Below, piece by piece: positions 10,941 through 23,080 of a stretch of DNA of 64,000 nucleotides. The position numbers and the translations under genes are program-made. Source of the DNA: Procambarus clarkii (Eukaryota > Arthropoda > Malacostraca > Decapoda > Cambaridae); the NCBI RefSeq assembly GCF_040958095.1, contig NC_091150.1, forward strand, positions 64,332,004 through 64,396,003. Reading direction: 5' to 3'. How positions within the stretch are numbered: position 1 is the first letter of the stretch; each line of letters starts with the position of its first letter. The notes below the pieces were generated by a model, which was not told the DNA's origin, did not search any database, and saw nothing but the letters and a program-made list of their open reading frames with translations.

Positions 10941-13939
10941 GGTGGTGGTGTATGGGTTCCTGTGGTGTCTGTAGTGGTGATGTATGAGTTCCTGTGGTGT
11001 AATGTGGTGGTGGTGTATGGGTTCCTGTGGTGTAATGTGGTGGTGTATGGGTTCCTGTGGTGTAATGTAGTGGTGATGTATGAGTTCCTGTGGTGTAATG
11101 TAGTGGTGGTGTATGGGTTCCTGTTGTGTTTGTAGTGGTGGTGTATGGGTTCCTGTGGTGTAATGTGGTGGTGGTGTATGGGTTCCTGTGGTGTCTGTAG
11201 TGGTGGTGTAAGGGTTCCTGTGGTGTAATGTAGTGGTGGTGTATGGGTTCCTGTGGTGTCTGTAGTGGTGATGTATGGGTTCCTGTGGTGTAATGTGGTG
11301 GTGGTGTATGGGTTCCTGTGGTGTAATGTGGTGGTGTATGGGTTCCTGTGGTGTCTGTAGTGGTGGTGTAAGGGTACCTGTGGTGTCTGTAGTGGTGGTG
11401 TAAGGGTTCCTGTGGTGTCTGTAGTGGTGATGTAAGGGTTCCTGTGGTGTAATGTAGTGGTGGTGTATGGGTTCCTGTGGTGTCTGTAGTGGTGATGTAT
11501 GGGTTCCTGTGGTGTAATGTGGTGGTGGTGTATGGGTTCCTGTGGTGTAATGTGGTGGTGTATGGGTTCCTGTGGTGTCTGTAGTGGTGGTGTAAGGGTT
11601 CCTGTGGTGTAATGTAGTGGTGGTGTATGGGTTCCTGTAGTGTCTGTAGTGGTGATGTATGGGTTCCTGTGGTGTCTGTAGTGGTGGTGTAAGGGTTCCT
11701 GTTGTGTAATGTGGTGGTGGTGTATGGGTTCCTGTGGTGTAATGTGGTGGTGTATGGGTTCCTGTGGTGTCTGTAGTGGTGGTGTAAGGGTTCCTGTGGT
11801 GTAATGTAGTGGTGGTGTATGGGTTCCTGTGGTGTCTGTAGAGGTGATGTATGGGTTCCTGTGGTGTAATGTGGTGGTGGTGTATGGATTAATGTGGTGT
11901 AATGTGGTGGTGGTGTATGGGTTCCTGTGGTGTAATGTAGTGGTGGTGTATGGGTTCCTGTGGTGTAATGTGGTGGTGGTGTATGGGTTCCTGTGGTGTA
12001 ATGTAGTGGTGGTGTATGGGTTCCTGTGGTGTCTGTAGTGGTGGTGTAAGGGTTCCTGTGGTGTCTCTAGTGGTGATGTAAGGGTTCCTGTCGTGTAATG
12101 TAGTGGTGGTGTATGGGTTCCTGTGGTGTCTGTAGTGGTGATGTATGGGTTCCTGTGGTGTAATGTGGTGGTGGTGTATGGGTTCCTGTGGTGTCTGTAG
12201 AGGTGGTGTAAGGGTTCCTGTGGTGTCTGTAGTGGTGGTGTAAGGGTTCCTGTGGTGTCTGTAGTGGTGATGTAAGGGTTCCTGTGGTTTAATGTAGTGG
12301 TGGTGTATGGGTTCCTGTGGTGTCTGTAGTGGTGATGTATGGGTTCCTGTCGTGTAATGTGGTGGTGGTGTATGGGTTCCTTCGGTGTCTGTAGTGGTGG
12401 TGTAGGGGTTCCTGTGGTGTCTGTAGTGGTGGTGTATGGGTTCCTGTGGTGTCTGTAGTGGTGATGTAAGGGTTCCTGTGGTGTAATGTGGTGGTGGTGT
12501 ATGGGATCCTGTGGTGTAATGTGGTGGTGTATGGGTTCCTGTGGTGACTGTAGTGGTGGTGTAAGGGTTCCTGTGGTGTAATGTAGTGGTGGTGTATGGG
12601 TTCCTGTGGTGTCTGTAGTGGTGATGTAAGGGTTCCTGTGGTGTAATGTAGTGGTGGTGTATGGGTTCCTGTGGTGTCTGTAGTGGTGATGTATGGGTTC
12701 CTGTGGTGTAATGTGGTGGTGGTGTATGGGTTCCTGTGGTGTAATGTGGTGGTGTATGGGTTCCTGTGGTGTCTGTAGTGGTGGTGTAAGGGTTCCTGTG
12801 GTGTCTGTAGTGGTGATGTATGGGTTCCTGTGGTGTAATGTGGTGGTGGTGTATGGGTTCCTGTGGTGTAATGTGGTGGTGTATGGGTTCCTGTGTTGTC
12901 TGTAGTGGTGGTGTAAGGGTTCCTGTGGTGTAATGTAGTGGTGGTGTATGGGTTCCTGTAGTGTCTGTAGTGGTGATGTATGGGTTCCTGTGGTGTAATG
13001 TGGTGGTGGTGTATGGGTTCCTGTGGTGTAATGTGGTGGTGGTGTATGGGTTCCTGTGGTGTAATGTGGTGGTGTATGGGTTCCTGTGGTGTCTGTAGTG
13101 GTGGTGTAAGGGTTCCTGTGGTGTCTGTAGTGGTGATGTATGGGTTCCTGTGGTGTAATGTGGTGGTGGTGTATGGGTTCCTGTGGTGTAATGTGGTGGT
13201 GTATGGGTTCCTGTGTTGTCTGTAGTGGTGGTGTAAGGGTTCCTGTGGTGTAATGTAGTGGTGGTGTATGGGTTCCTGTAGTGTCTGTAGTGGTGATGTA
13301 TGGGTTCCAGTGGTGTAATGTGGTGGTGGTGTATGGGTTCCTGTGGTGTAATGTGATTGTGGTGTATGGGTTCCTGTGGTGTCTGTAGTGGTGGTGTATG
13401 GGTTCCTGTGGTGTAATGTAGTGGTGGTGTATGGGTTCCTGTGGTGTCTGTAGTGGAGGTGTATGGGTTCCTGTGGTGTAATGTAGTGGTGGTGTATGGG
13501 TTCCTGTGGTGTAATGTAGTGGTTGTGTATGGGTTCCTGTGATGTAATGTAGTGGTGGTGTATGGGTTCCTGTGGTGTAATGTAGTGGTGGTGTATGGGT
13601 CCCTGTGGTGTCTGTAGTGGTGGTGTATGGGTTCCTGTGGTGTCTGTAGTGGTGGTGTATGGGTTCCTGTGGTGTAATGTAGTGGTGGTGTATGGGTTCC
13701 TGTGGTGTAATGTAGTGGTTGTGTATGGGTTCCTGTGATGTAATGTAGTGGTGGTGTATGGGTTCCTGTGGTGTAATGTAGTGGTGGTGTATGGGTCCCT
13801 GTGGTGTCTGTAGTGGTGGTGTATGGGTTCCTGTGGTGTCTGTAGTGGTGGTGTATGGGTTCCTGTGGTGTCTGGAGTGGTGGTGTATGGGTTCCTGTGG
13901 TGTCTGTAGTGGTGGTGTATGGGTTCCTGTGGTGTCTGT
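10941..13939 (+). repeat. Satellite higher-order block, copy 1 (~3.0 kb)
   Basis: The order of unit variants in this block recurs in the block starting near 13940 at an offset of 2999 bases. Landmarks that coincide after the shift include GGGTACCTG (11372/14371), ATGGATTAATG (11883/14882), TTCCTTCGG (12378/15377) and GGTGACTG (12543/15542). The edges are where the variant order stops matching. Confidence 0.85.
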
Positions 13940-16900
13940 AGTGGTGGTGTATGGGTTCCTGTGGTGTCTGTAGTGGTGATGTATGAGTTCCTGTGGTGTA
14001 ATGTGGTGGTGGTGTATGGGTTCCTGTGGTGTAATGTGGTGGTGTATGGGTTCCTGTGGTGTAATGTAGTGGTGATGTATGAGTTCCTGTGGTGTAATGT
14101 AGTGGTGGTGTATGGGTTCCTGTTGTGTTTGTAGTGGTGGTGTATGGGTTCCTGTGGTGTAATGTGGTGGTGGTGTATGGGTTCCTGTGGTGTCTGTAGT
14201 GGTGGTGTAAGGGTTCCTGTGGTGTAATGTAGTGGTGGTGTATGGGTTCCTGTGGTGTCTGTAGTGGTGATGTATGGGTTCCTGTGGTGTAATGTGGTGG
14301 TGGTGTATGGGTTCCTGTGGTGTAATGTGGTGGTGTATGGGTTCCTGTGGTGTCTGTAGTGGTGGTGTAAGGGTACCTGTGGTGTCTGTAGTGGTGGTGT
14401 AAGGGTTCCTGTGGTGTCTGTAGTGGTGATGTAAGGGTTCCTGTGGTGTAATGTAGTGGTGGTGTATGGGTTCCTGTGGTGTCTGTAGTGGTGATGTATG
14501 GGTTCCTGTGGTGTAATGTGGTGGTGGTGTATGGGTTCCTGTGGTGTAATGTGGTGGTGTATGGGTTCCTGTGGTGTCTGTAGTGGTGGTGTAAGGGTTC
14601 CTGTGGTGTAATGTAGTGGTGGTGTATGGGTTCCTGTAGTGTCTGTAGTGGTGATGTATGGGTTCCTGTGGTGTCTGTAGTGGTGGTGTAAGGGTTCCTG
14701 TTGTGTAATGTGGTGGTGGTGTATGGGTTCCTGTGGTGTAATGTGGTGGTGTATGGGTTCCTGTGGTGTCTGTAGTGGTGGTGTAAGGGTTCCTGTGGTG
14801 TAATGTAGTGGTGGTGTATGGGTTCCTGTGGTGTCTGTAGAGGTGATGTATGGGTTCCTGTGGTGTAATGTGGTGGTGGTGTATGGATTAATGTGGTGTA
14901 ATGTGGTGGTGGTGTATGGGTTCCTGTGGTGTAATGTAGTGGTGGTGTATGGGTTCCTGTGGTGTAATGTGGTGGTGGTGTATGGGTTCCTGTGGTGTAA
15001 TGTAGTGGTGGTGTATGGGTTCCTGTGGTGTCTGTAGTGGTGGTGTAAGGGTTCCTGTGGTGTCTCTAGTGGTGATGTAAGGGTTCCTGTCGTGTAATGT
15101 AGTGGTGGTGTATGGGTTCCTGTGGTGTCTGTAGTGGTGATGTATGGGTTCCTGTGGTGTAATGTGGTGGTGGTGTATGGGTTCCTGTGGTGTCTGTAGA
15201 GGTGGTGTAAGGGTTCCTGTGGTGTCTGTAGTGGTGGTGTAAGGGTTCCTGTGGTGTCTGTAGTGGTGATGTAAGGGTTCCTGTGGTTTAATGTAGTGGT
15301 GGTGTATGGGTTCCTGTGGTGTCTGTAGTGGTGATGTATGGGTTCCTGTCGTGTAATGTGGTGGTGGTGTATGGGTTCCTTCGGTGTCTGTAGTGGTGGT
15401 GTAGGGGTTCCTGTGGTGTCTGTAGTGGTGGTGTATGGGTTCCTGTGGTGTCTGTAGTGGTGATGTAAGGGTTCCTGTGGTGTAATGTGGTGGTGGTGTA
15501 TGGGATCCTGTGGTGTAATGTGGTGGTGTATGGGTTCCTGTGGTGACTGTAGTGGTGGTGTAAGGGTTCCTGTGGTGTAATGTAGTGGTGGTGTATGGGT
15601 TCCTGTGGTGTCTGTAGTGGTGATGTAAGGGTTCCTGTGGTGTAATGTAGTGGTGGTGTATGGGTTCCTGTGGTGTCTGTAGTGGTGATGTATGGGTTCC
15701 TGTGGTGTAATGTGGTGGTGGTGTATGGGTTCCTGTGGTGTAATGTGGTGGTGTATGGGTTCCTGTGGTGTCTGTAGTGGTGGTGTAAGGGTTCCTGTGG
15801 TGTCTGTAGTGGTGATGTATGGGTTCCTGTGGTGTAATGTGGTGGTGGTGTATGGGTTCCTGTGGTGTAATGTGGTGGTGTATGGGTTCCTGTGTTGTCT
15901 GTAGTGGTGGTGTAAGGGTTCCTGTGGTGTAATGTAGTGGTGGTGTATGGGTTCCTGTAGTGTCTGTAGTGGTGATGTATGGGTTCCTGTGGTGTAATGT
16001 GGTGGTGGTGTATGGGTTCCTGTGGTGTAATGTGGTGGTGGTGTATGGGTTCCTGTGGTGTAATGTGGTGGTGTATGGGTTCCTGTGGTGTCTGTAGTGG
16101 TGGTGTAAGGGTTCCTGTGGTGTCTGTAGTGGTGATGTATGGGTTCCTGTGGTGTAATGTGGTGGTGGTGTATGGGTTCCTGTGGTGTAATGTGGTGGTG
16201 TATGGGTTCCTGTGTTGTCTGTAGTGGTGGTGTAAGGGTTCCTGTGGTGTAATGTAGTGGTGGTGTATGGGTTCCTGTGGTGTCTGTAGTGGTGATGTAA
16301 GGGTTCCTGTGGTGTAATGTAATGGTGGTGTATGGGTTCCTGTGGTGTCTGTAGTGGTGATGTATGGGTTCCTGTGGTGTAATGTGGTGGTGGTGTATGG
16401 GTTCCTGTGGTGTAATGTGGTGGTGTATGGGTTCCTGTGGTGTCTGTAGTGGTGGTGTAAGGGTTCCTGTGGTGTCTGTAGTGGTGATGTATGGGTTCCT
16501 GTGGTGTAATGTGGTGGTGGTGTATGGGTTCCTGTGGTGTAATGTGGTGGTGTATGGGTTCCTGTGTTGTCTGTAGTGGTGGTGTAAGGGTTCCTGTGGT
16601 GTAATGTAGTGGTGGTGTATGGGTTCCTGTAGTGTCTGTAGTGGTGATGTATGGGTTCCTGTGGTGTAATGTGGTGGTGGTGTATGGGTTCCTGTGGTGT
16701 AATGTGGTGGTGGTGTATGGGTTCCTGTGGTGTAATGTGGTGGTGTATGGGTTCCTGTGGTGTCTGTAGTGGTGGTGTAAGGGTTCCTGTGGTGTCTGTA
16801 GTGGTGATGTATGGGTTCCTGTGGTGTAATGTGGTGGTGGTGTATGGGTTCCTGTGGTGTAATGTGGTGGTGTATGGGTTCCTGTGTTGTCTGTAGTGGT

Positions 16901-17610
16901 GGTGTAAGGGTTCCTGTGGTGTAATGTAGTGGTGGTGTATGGGTTCCTGTAGTGTCTGTAGTGGTGATGTATGGGTTCCTGTGGTGTAATGTGGTGGTGG
17001 TGTATGGGTTCCTGTGGTGTAATGTGATTGTGGTGTATGGGTTCCTGTGGTGTCTGTAGTGGTGGTGTATGGGTTCCTGTGGTGTAATGTAGTGGTGGTG
17101 TATGGGTTCCTGTGGTGTCTGTAGTGGTGGTGTATGGGTTCCTGTGGTGTAATGTAGTGGTGGTGTATGGGTTCCTGTGGTGTAATGTAGTGGTTGTGTA
17201 TGGGTTCCTGTGATGTAATGTAGTGGTGGTGTATGGGTTCCTGTGGTGTAATGTAGTGGTGGTGTATGGGTCCCTGTGGTGTCTGTAGTGGTGGTGTATG
17301 GGTTCCTGTGGTGTCTGTAGTGGTGGTGTATGGGTTCCTGTGGTGTAATGTAGTGGTGGTGTATGGGTTCCTGTGGTGTAATGTAGTGGTTGTGTATGGG
17401 TTCCTGTGATGTAATGTAGTGGTGGTGTATGGGTTCCTGTGGTGTAATGTAGTGGTGGTGTATGGGTCCCTGTGGTGTCTGTAGTGGTGGTGTATGGGTT
17501 CCTGTGGTGTCTGTAGTGGTGGTGTATGGGTTCCTGTGGTGTCTGGAGTGGTGGTGTATGGGTTCCTGTGGTGTCTGTAGTGGTGGTGTATGGGTTCCTG
17601 TGGTGTCTGT
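13940..17610 (+). repeat. Satellite higher-order block, copy 2 with an extra 672-bp duplication
   Basis: Second copy of the roughly 3-kb block. Up to about 16270 the offset to copy 1 is 2999. After about 16272 it is 3671, because a 672-base segment (about 15600-16271) has been tandemly repeated inside this copy. I see only a handful of base differences from copy 1 (for example TTCCAGTGG at 13308 against TTCCTGTGG, and GTGGAGGTG near 13455 against GTGGTGGTG), so the duplication is recent or an assembly product. Confidence 0.85.
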
Positions 17611-20600
17611 AGTGGTGGTGTATGGGTTCCTGTGGTGTAATGTAGTGGTGGTGTATGGGTTCCTGTGGTGTCTGTAGTGGTGGTGTATGGGTTCCTGTGG
17701 TGTAATGTAGTGGTTGTGTTTGGGTTCCTGTGGTGTAATGTAGTGGTGGTGTATGGTTTCCTGTGGTGTAATGTAGTGGTGGTGTATGGGTTCCTGTGAT
17801 GTAATGTAGTGGTGGTGTATGGGTTCCTGTGGTGTCTGTAGAGGTGGTGTATGGGTTCCTGTGGTGTAATGTAGTGGTGGTGTATGGGTTCCTGTGGTGT
17901 CTGTAGTGGTGGTGTATGGGTTTCTGTGGTGTAATGTAGTGGTGGTGTATGGGTTCCTGTGGTGTAATGAAGTGGTGGTGTATGGGTTCCTGTGGTGTAA
18001 TGTAGTGGTGGTGTATGGGTTTCTGTGGTGTCTGTAGTGTTGGTGTATAGGTTCCTGTGGTGTAATGTGGTGGTGTATGGGTTCCTGTGGTGTCTGTAGT
18101 GGTGGTGTATGGGTTCCTGTGGTGTAATGTAGTGGTGGTGTATGGGTTCCTGTGGTGTCTGTAGAGGTGGTGTATGGGTTCCTGTGGTGTAATGTAGTGG
18201 TGGTGTAAGGGTTCCTGTGGTGTAATGAAGTGGTGGTGTATGGGTTGCTGTGGTGTAATGTAGTGGTGGTGTAAGGGTTCCTGTGGTGTAATGTAGTGGT
18301 GGTGTATGGGTTCCTGTGATGTAATGTAGTGGTGGTGTAAGGGTTCCTGTGGTGTCTGTAGTGGTGGTGTATGGGTTCCTGTGGTGTCTGTAGTGGTGGT
18401 GTATGGGTTCCTGTCGTATCTGTAGTGGTGGTGTATGGGTTCCTGTCGTATCTGTAGTGGTGGTGTATGGGTTCCTGTGGTGTAATGAAGTGGTGGTGTA
18501 TGGGTTGCTGTGGTGTAATGTAGTGGTGGTGTAAGGGTTCCTGTGGTGTAATGTAGTGGTGGTGAAAGGGTTCCTGTGGTGTCTGTAGTGGTGGTGTATG
18601 GGTTCCTGTGGTGTAATGTAGTGGTGGTGTAAGGGTTCCTGTGGTGTAATGTAGTGGTGGTGTATGGGTTCCTGTGATGTAATGTAGTGGTGGTGTAAGG
18701 GTTCCTGTGGTGTCTGTAGTGGTGGTGTATGGGTTCCTGTGGTGTCTGTAGTGGTGGTGTATGGGTTGCTGTGGTGTAATGAAGTGGTGGTGTATGGGTT
18801 GCTGTGGTGTAATGTAGTGGTGGTGTAAGGGTTCCTGTGGTGTAATGTAGTGGTGGTGTAAGGGTTCCTGTGGTGTCTGTAGTGGTGGTGTATGGGTTCC
18901 TGTGGTGTAATGTAGTGGTGGTGTAAGGGTTCCTGTGGTGTCTGTAGTGGTGGTGTAAGGGTTCCTGTGGTGTCTGTAGTGGTGGTGTATGGGTTCCTGT
19001 GGTGTAATGTAGTGGTGGTGTATGGGTTCCTGTGGTGTCTGTAGTGGTGGTGTATGGGTTCCTGTGGTGTAATGTAGTGGTGGTGTATAGGTTCCTGTGG
19101 TGTCTGTAGTGGTGGTGTATGGGTTCCTGTGGTGTAATGTAGTGGTGGTGTATGGGTTCCTGTGGTGTAATGTAGTGGTGGTGTATGGGTTCCTGTGGTG
19201 TAATGTAGTGGTGGTGTATGGGTTCCTGTGGTGTCTGTAGTGGTGGTGTATGGGTTCCTGTGGTGTCTGTAGTGGTGGTGTATGGGTTCCTGTGGTGTCT
19301 GTAGTGGTGGTGTATGGGTTCCTGTGGTGTAATGTAGTGGTGGTGTGTGGGTTCCTGTGGTGTCTGTAGTGGTGGTGTATGGGTTCCTGTGGTGTAATGT
19401 GGTGGTGTATGGGTTCCTGTGGTGTCTGTAGTGGTGGTGTATGGGTTCCTGTGGTGTCTGTAGTGGTGGTGTATGCGTTCCTGTGGTGTAATGTGGTGGT
19501 GTATGGGTTCCTGTGGTGTAATGTAGTGGTGGTGAATGGGTTCCTGTGGTGTAATGTAGTGTTGGTGTATGGGTTCCTGTGGTGTCTGTAGTGGTGGTGT
19601 ATGGGTTCCTGTGGTGTCTGTAGTGGTGGTGTATGGGTTCCTGTGGTGTCTGTAGTGGTGGTGTAAGGGTTCCTGTGGTGTCTGTAGTGGTGGTGTATGG
19701 GTTCCTGTGGTGTAATGTAGTGGTGGTGTATGGGTTCCTGTGGTGTCTGTAGTGGTGGTGTATGGGTTCCTGTGGTGTCTGTAGTGGTGGTGTATGGGTT
19801 CCTGTGGTGTCTGTAGTGGTGGTGTATGGGTTCCTGTGGTGTAATGTAGTAGTGGTGTATGGGTTCCTGTGGTGTAATGTAGTGGTGGTGTATGGTTCCT
19901 GTGGTGTAATGTAGTGGTGGTGTATGGGTTCCTGTGGTGTCTGTAGTGGTGGTGTATGGGTTCCTGTGGTGTAATGTAGTAGTGGTGTATGGGTTCCTGT
20001 GGTGTAATGTAGTGGTGGTGTATGGTTCCTGTGGTGTAATGTAGTGGTGGTGTATGGGTTCCTGTGGTGTAATGTAGTGGTGGTGTAAGGGTTCCTGACG
20101 TGTAATGTAGTGGTTGTGTATGGGTTCCTGTGGTGTAGTGGTGATGTATGGGTTCCTGTGATGTAATGTAGTGGTGGCGCATGGGTTCCTGTGGTGTAAT
20201 GTGGTGGTGTATGAGTTCCTGTGGTGTAATGTAGTGGTGGTGTATGGGTTCCTGTGGTGTAATGTAGTGGTGGTGTATGGGTTCCTGTGGTGTAGTGTAG
20301 TGTTGGTGTATGGGTTCCTGTGGTGTCTGTAGTGGTGGTGTATGGGTTCCTGTGGTGTCTGTAGTGGTGGTGATTGGTTCCTGTGGTGTCTGTAGTGGTG
20401 GTGTAAGGGTTCCTGTGGTGTCTGTAGTGGTGGTGTATGGGTTCCTGTGGTGTAATGTAGTGGTGGTGTATGGGTTCCTGTGGTGTCTGTAGTGTGGTGT
20501 ATGGATTCCTGTGGTGTAATGTAGTGGTGGTGTATGGGTTCCTGTGGTGTAATGTAGTGGTGGTGTAAGGGTTACTGTGGTGTAATGTAGTGGTGGTGTA

Positions 20601-21207
20601 TGGGTTCCTGTGGTGTAATGTAGTGGTGGTGTATGGGTTCCTGTGGTGTCTGTAGTGGTGGTGTATGGGTTTCCTGTGGTGTAATGTAGTGGTGGTGTAT
20701 GGGTTCCTGTGGTGTCTGTAGTGGTGGTGTATGGGTTCCTGTGGTGTAATGTAGTGGTGGTGTAAGGGTTCCTGTGGTGTAATGTAGTGGTGATGTATGG
20801 GTTCCTGTGGTGTAATGTAGTGGTGGTGTAGGGTTCCTGTGGTGTAATGTAGTGGTGGTGTAAGGGTTCCTGTGGTGTAATGTCAGTGTGGTGTAAGGGT
20901 TCCTGTGGTGTAATGTAGTGGTGATGTATGGTTCCCTGTGGTGGTAATGTAGTGGTGGTGTATGGGTTCCTGTGGTGTAATGTAGTGGTGGTGTAAGGGT
21001 TCCTGTGGTCGTAATGTAGTGGTGGTGTAAGGGTTCATGTGGTGTAATGTAGTGGTGGTGTAAGGGTTCCTGTGGTGTAATGTAGTGGTGGTGTAAGGGT
21101 TCCTGTGGTGTATGTAGTGGTGGTGTATGGGTTCCTGTGGTGTAATTGTAGTGGTGGTGTATGGGTTCCTGTGGTGTGGTGGTGGTGTATGGGTCCTGTG
21201 GTGTAAT

Positions 21208-21604
21208 GTAGTAGTGGTGTACTAGTTGTGGTGTGGTAGTAGTGGTGTGCTAGTTGTGGTGTGGTAGTAGTTGTGTACTAGTTGTAGTGTGGTAGTAGTG
21301 GTGTACTAGTTGTGGTGTGGTAGTAGTGGTGTGCTAGTTGTGGTGTGGTAGTAGTGGTGTACTAGTTGTGGTGTGGTAGTAGTGGTGTACTAGTTGTGGT
21401 GTGGTAGTAGTGGTGTGGTAGTAGTGGTGTACTAGTTGTGGTGTGGTAGTAGTGGTGTACTAGTTGTGGTGTGGTAGTAGTGGTGTACTAGTTGTGGTGT
21501 GGTAGTAGTGGTGTACTAGTTGTGGTGTGGTAGTAGTGGTGTACTAGTTGTGGTGTGGTAGTAGTGGTGTACTAGTTGTGGTGTGGTAGTAGTGGTGTAC
21601 TACT
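21208..21604 (+). repeat. 28-bp satellite, left part
   Basis: Tandem units of GGTGTACTAGTTGTGGTGTG plus GTAGTAGT, about fourteen copies with one or two truncated units. It abuts the 32/33-bp array and shares its GT-rich composition. A SINE splits it at about 21605. Confidence 0.93.
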
Positions 21605-21857
21605 AAGGGAGCCGGTCGGCCGAGCGGACAACACGCTGGACTTGTGATCCTGTGGTCCTGGGTTCGATCCCCGGCGCCGGCGAGAAACAATGGGCAGAGT
21701 TTCTTTCACCCTATGCCCCTGTTACCTAGCAGTAAAATAGGTACCTGGGTGTTAGTCAGCTGTCATGGGCTGCTTCCTGGGGGTGCAGGCCTGGTCGAGG
21801 ACCGGGCCGCGGGACACTAAAGAGCCCCGAAATCATCTCAAGATAACCTCTCAAGAT
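21605..21857 (+). mobile_element. tRNA-headed SINE, head type A, inserted in the 28-bp satellite
   Basis: The head has an A-box-like GGCCGAGCGG and a B box GGTTCGATCCC with a closable GCCGG/CCGGC acceptor stem. The body runs from GAGAAACAATGGGCAGAG to CCCCGAAATCATCTCAAGAT. The satellite resumes at once on the far side, with TACTA on both sides as a possible short target duplication. Mobilised by a LINE in trans, as SINEs are in general; the partner is not known. Confidence 0.88.
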
Positions 21858-21934
21858 ACTAGTTGTGGTGTGGTAGTAGTGGTGTACTAGTTGTGGTGTG
21901 GTAGTAGTGGTGTGGTAGTAGTGGTGTACTAGTT
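21858..21934 (+). repeat. 28-bp satellite, right part
   Basis: Continuation of the CTAGTTGTGGTGTGGTAGTA units after the SINE, about three copies, ending where retroelement sequence begins. Confidence 0.9.
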
Positions 21935-21949
21935 ACTGAGCAGAGTTCC

Positions 21950-22503
21950 AGGACATTTTAAAGATGTCCACCAACTTGTTTGGTGAGGTCCCCACTCAGA
22001 CGTCTCTCATTACTCATGACCTTAAACTGACAGATGTAACTCCAATTCGGCTACACCCTTATCGAGTGACACCCGAGCAACGACGTATCATCCAGGAGGA
22101 GGTTGATTATCTTCTTTGACATGGGTTCATTAGACCCAGTCAGAGCTCCTGGAGTTCATGGTGTTTAGTGGTACCAAAACCAGATGATTTAGAACACCCT
22201 GTACATTATTTCTCTCGTAAATTTGACAGGGCACAAACTAATTATTCTGTGGTTGAGCAGGAAGCACTTTGTTTGATGTTGGCAGTTAAGAAGTTTGAGA
22301 CATACTTGTCAGGCAATCAAGTTGTAGTATATACTGATCATAATCCACTGACATTCAATAACTCCATGAAATGTAAAAACCAGAGAATACTTAGATGGAC
22401 ATTGATTCTGCAAGAATTCAATATTGTAATTCGTCATATTCCTGGTAGGCAAAATGTTATTGCTGATGCCTTATCCAGAGGATTTCCTATTGCAGTGCCA
22501 TAA
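21950..22503 (+). pseudogene. Ty3-like pol fragment: RT start fused to RNase H, internal deletion
   Basis: One frame runs through both parts. Upstream is the RT entry region (PIRLHPYRVTPEQRRIIQEE ... SQSSWSSWCLVVPKPD), broken by a TGA at 22117. Near 22185 it jumps directly into RNase H (HPVHYFSRKF, YTDHNPLTF and the family end HIPGRQNVIADALSR). The RT palm with its YxDD motif and the start of RNase H are missing, and the join is in frame. Stop at about 22501. No integrase follows; a polypurine-like tract and LTR come about 190 bases later. Confidence 0.85.
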
Positions 22504-22693
22504 TATGTAGTGTTCTATACCCATAAGATGCATATGTTTTTTGGATTTTTTGCTGTGTGAAATTTCATCGTTTTATACTTTGATCTTATGTTGAAGTATC
22601 TTCATATTATATTTTCATGTTATCTTTCATGCAATCAAAAAATTAAATCAACCTTCAGTTAATTTCATTTTTTTTCTTAAAGACCAGGAGGGA

Positions 22694-23080
22694 TGTTACG
22701 AATCTAGGATTGATTCTAACATTATTCATGATAACGATGTATAACAATACTTTCCCTGTACAGTACTATTATTAGTATGATATCCATTTATGTTCCAGTT
22801 AATATTGTATGATTTATATTGTAGCATGCTGTAGTGTGCCCGAGTTGCATTAATTTTGATAGGCTTGTGCAAGTTATTTCTTGTTGGAGGAAGTGTGGCT
22901 TCTCCGTGGGGTGGATGACCATATTTGGATGTGTCAAGTGTGCGGCCTGTTGTCAAGCTAGCGTTTATATTTCAACCTTTGATTATTTCCTGTTATTGAT
23001 TGTAATAATTCTTGTGATTACTTTAACATTATTATATACTCTTAAGATTACTGATATTATTGCTCAAAAGAACCATACCT
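22694..23080 (+). mobile_element. Probable LTR of the Ty3-like fragment
   Basis: Starts TGTTACGAATC directly after a purine-rich GACCAGGAGGGA, the usual polypurine tract to LTR arrangement. The right end is not certain: the sequence stays AT-rich until the 3' end of a LINE on the other strand near 23085. No partner LTR is in the window. Confidence 0.6.

Larger units (their letters stand above)
8991..21207 (+). repeat. 12-kb GT-rich satellite of 30/32/33-bp units
   Basis: Several hundred head-to-tail copies of a unit whose core is GGTGTATGGGTTCCTGTGGT. Three length classes come from the linker: TCTGTAGTGG (32 bp), AATGTAGTGG (33 bp) and AATGTGGTGG with one GGT lost (30 bp). The plus strand is nearly free of C outside the CC of the core. 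Common variants are GATGTATG for GGTGTATG and TAAGGG for TATGGG. The right end (from about 20880) becomes irregular with single-base indels. Higher-order duplications inside it are listed separately. Confidence 0.97.

Noticed and set aside
14888-20182. 1764-residue minus-strand open frame rich in His, Thr and Pro
   Set aside because: Lies wholly in the 30/32/33-bp satellite; the unit has no stop in any minus-strand frame, so the length carries no coding evidence.
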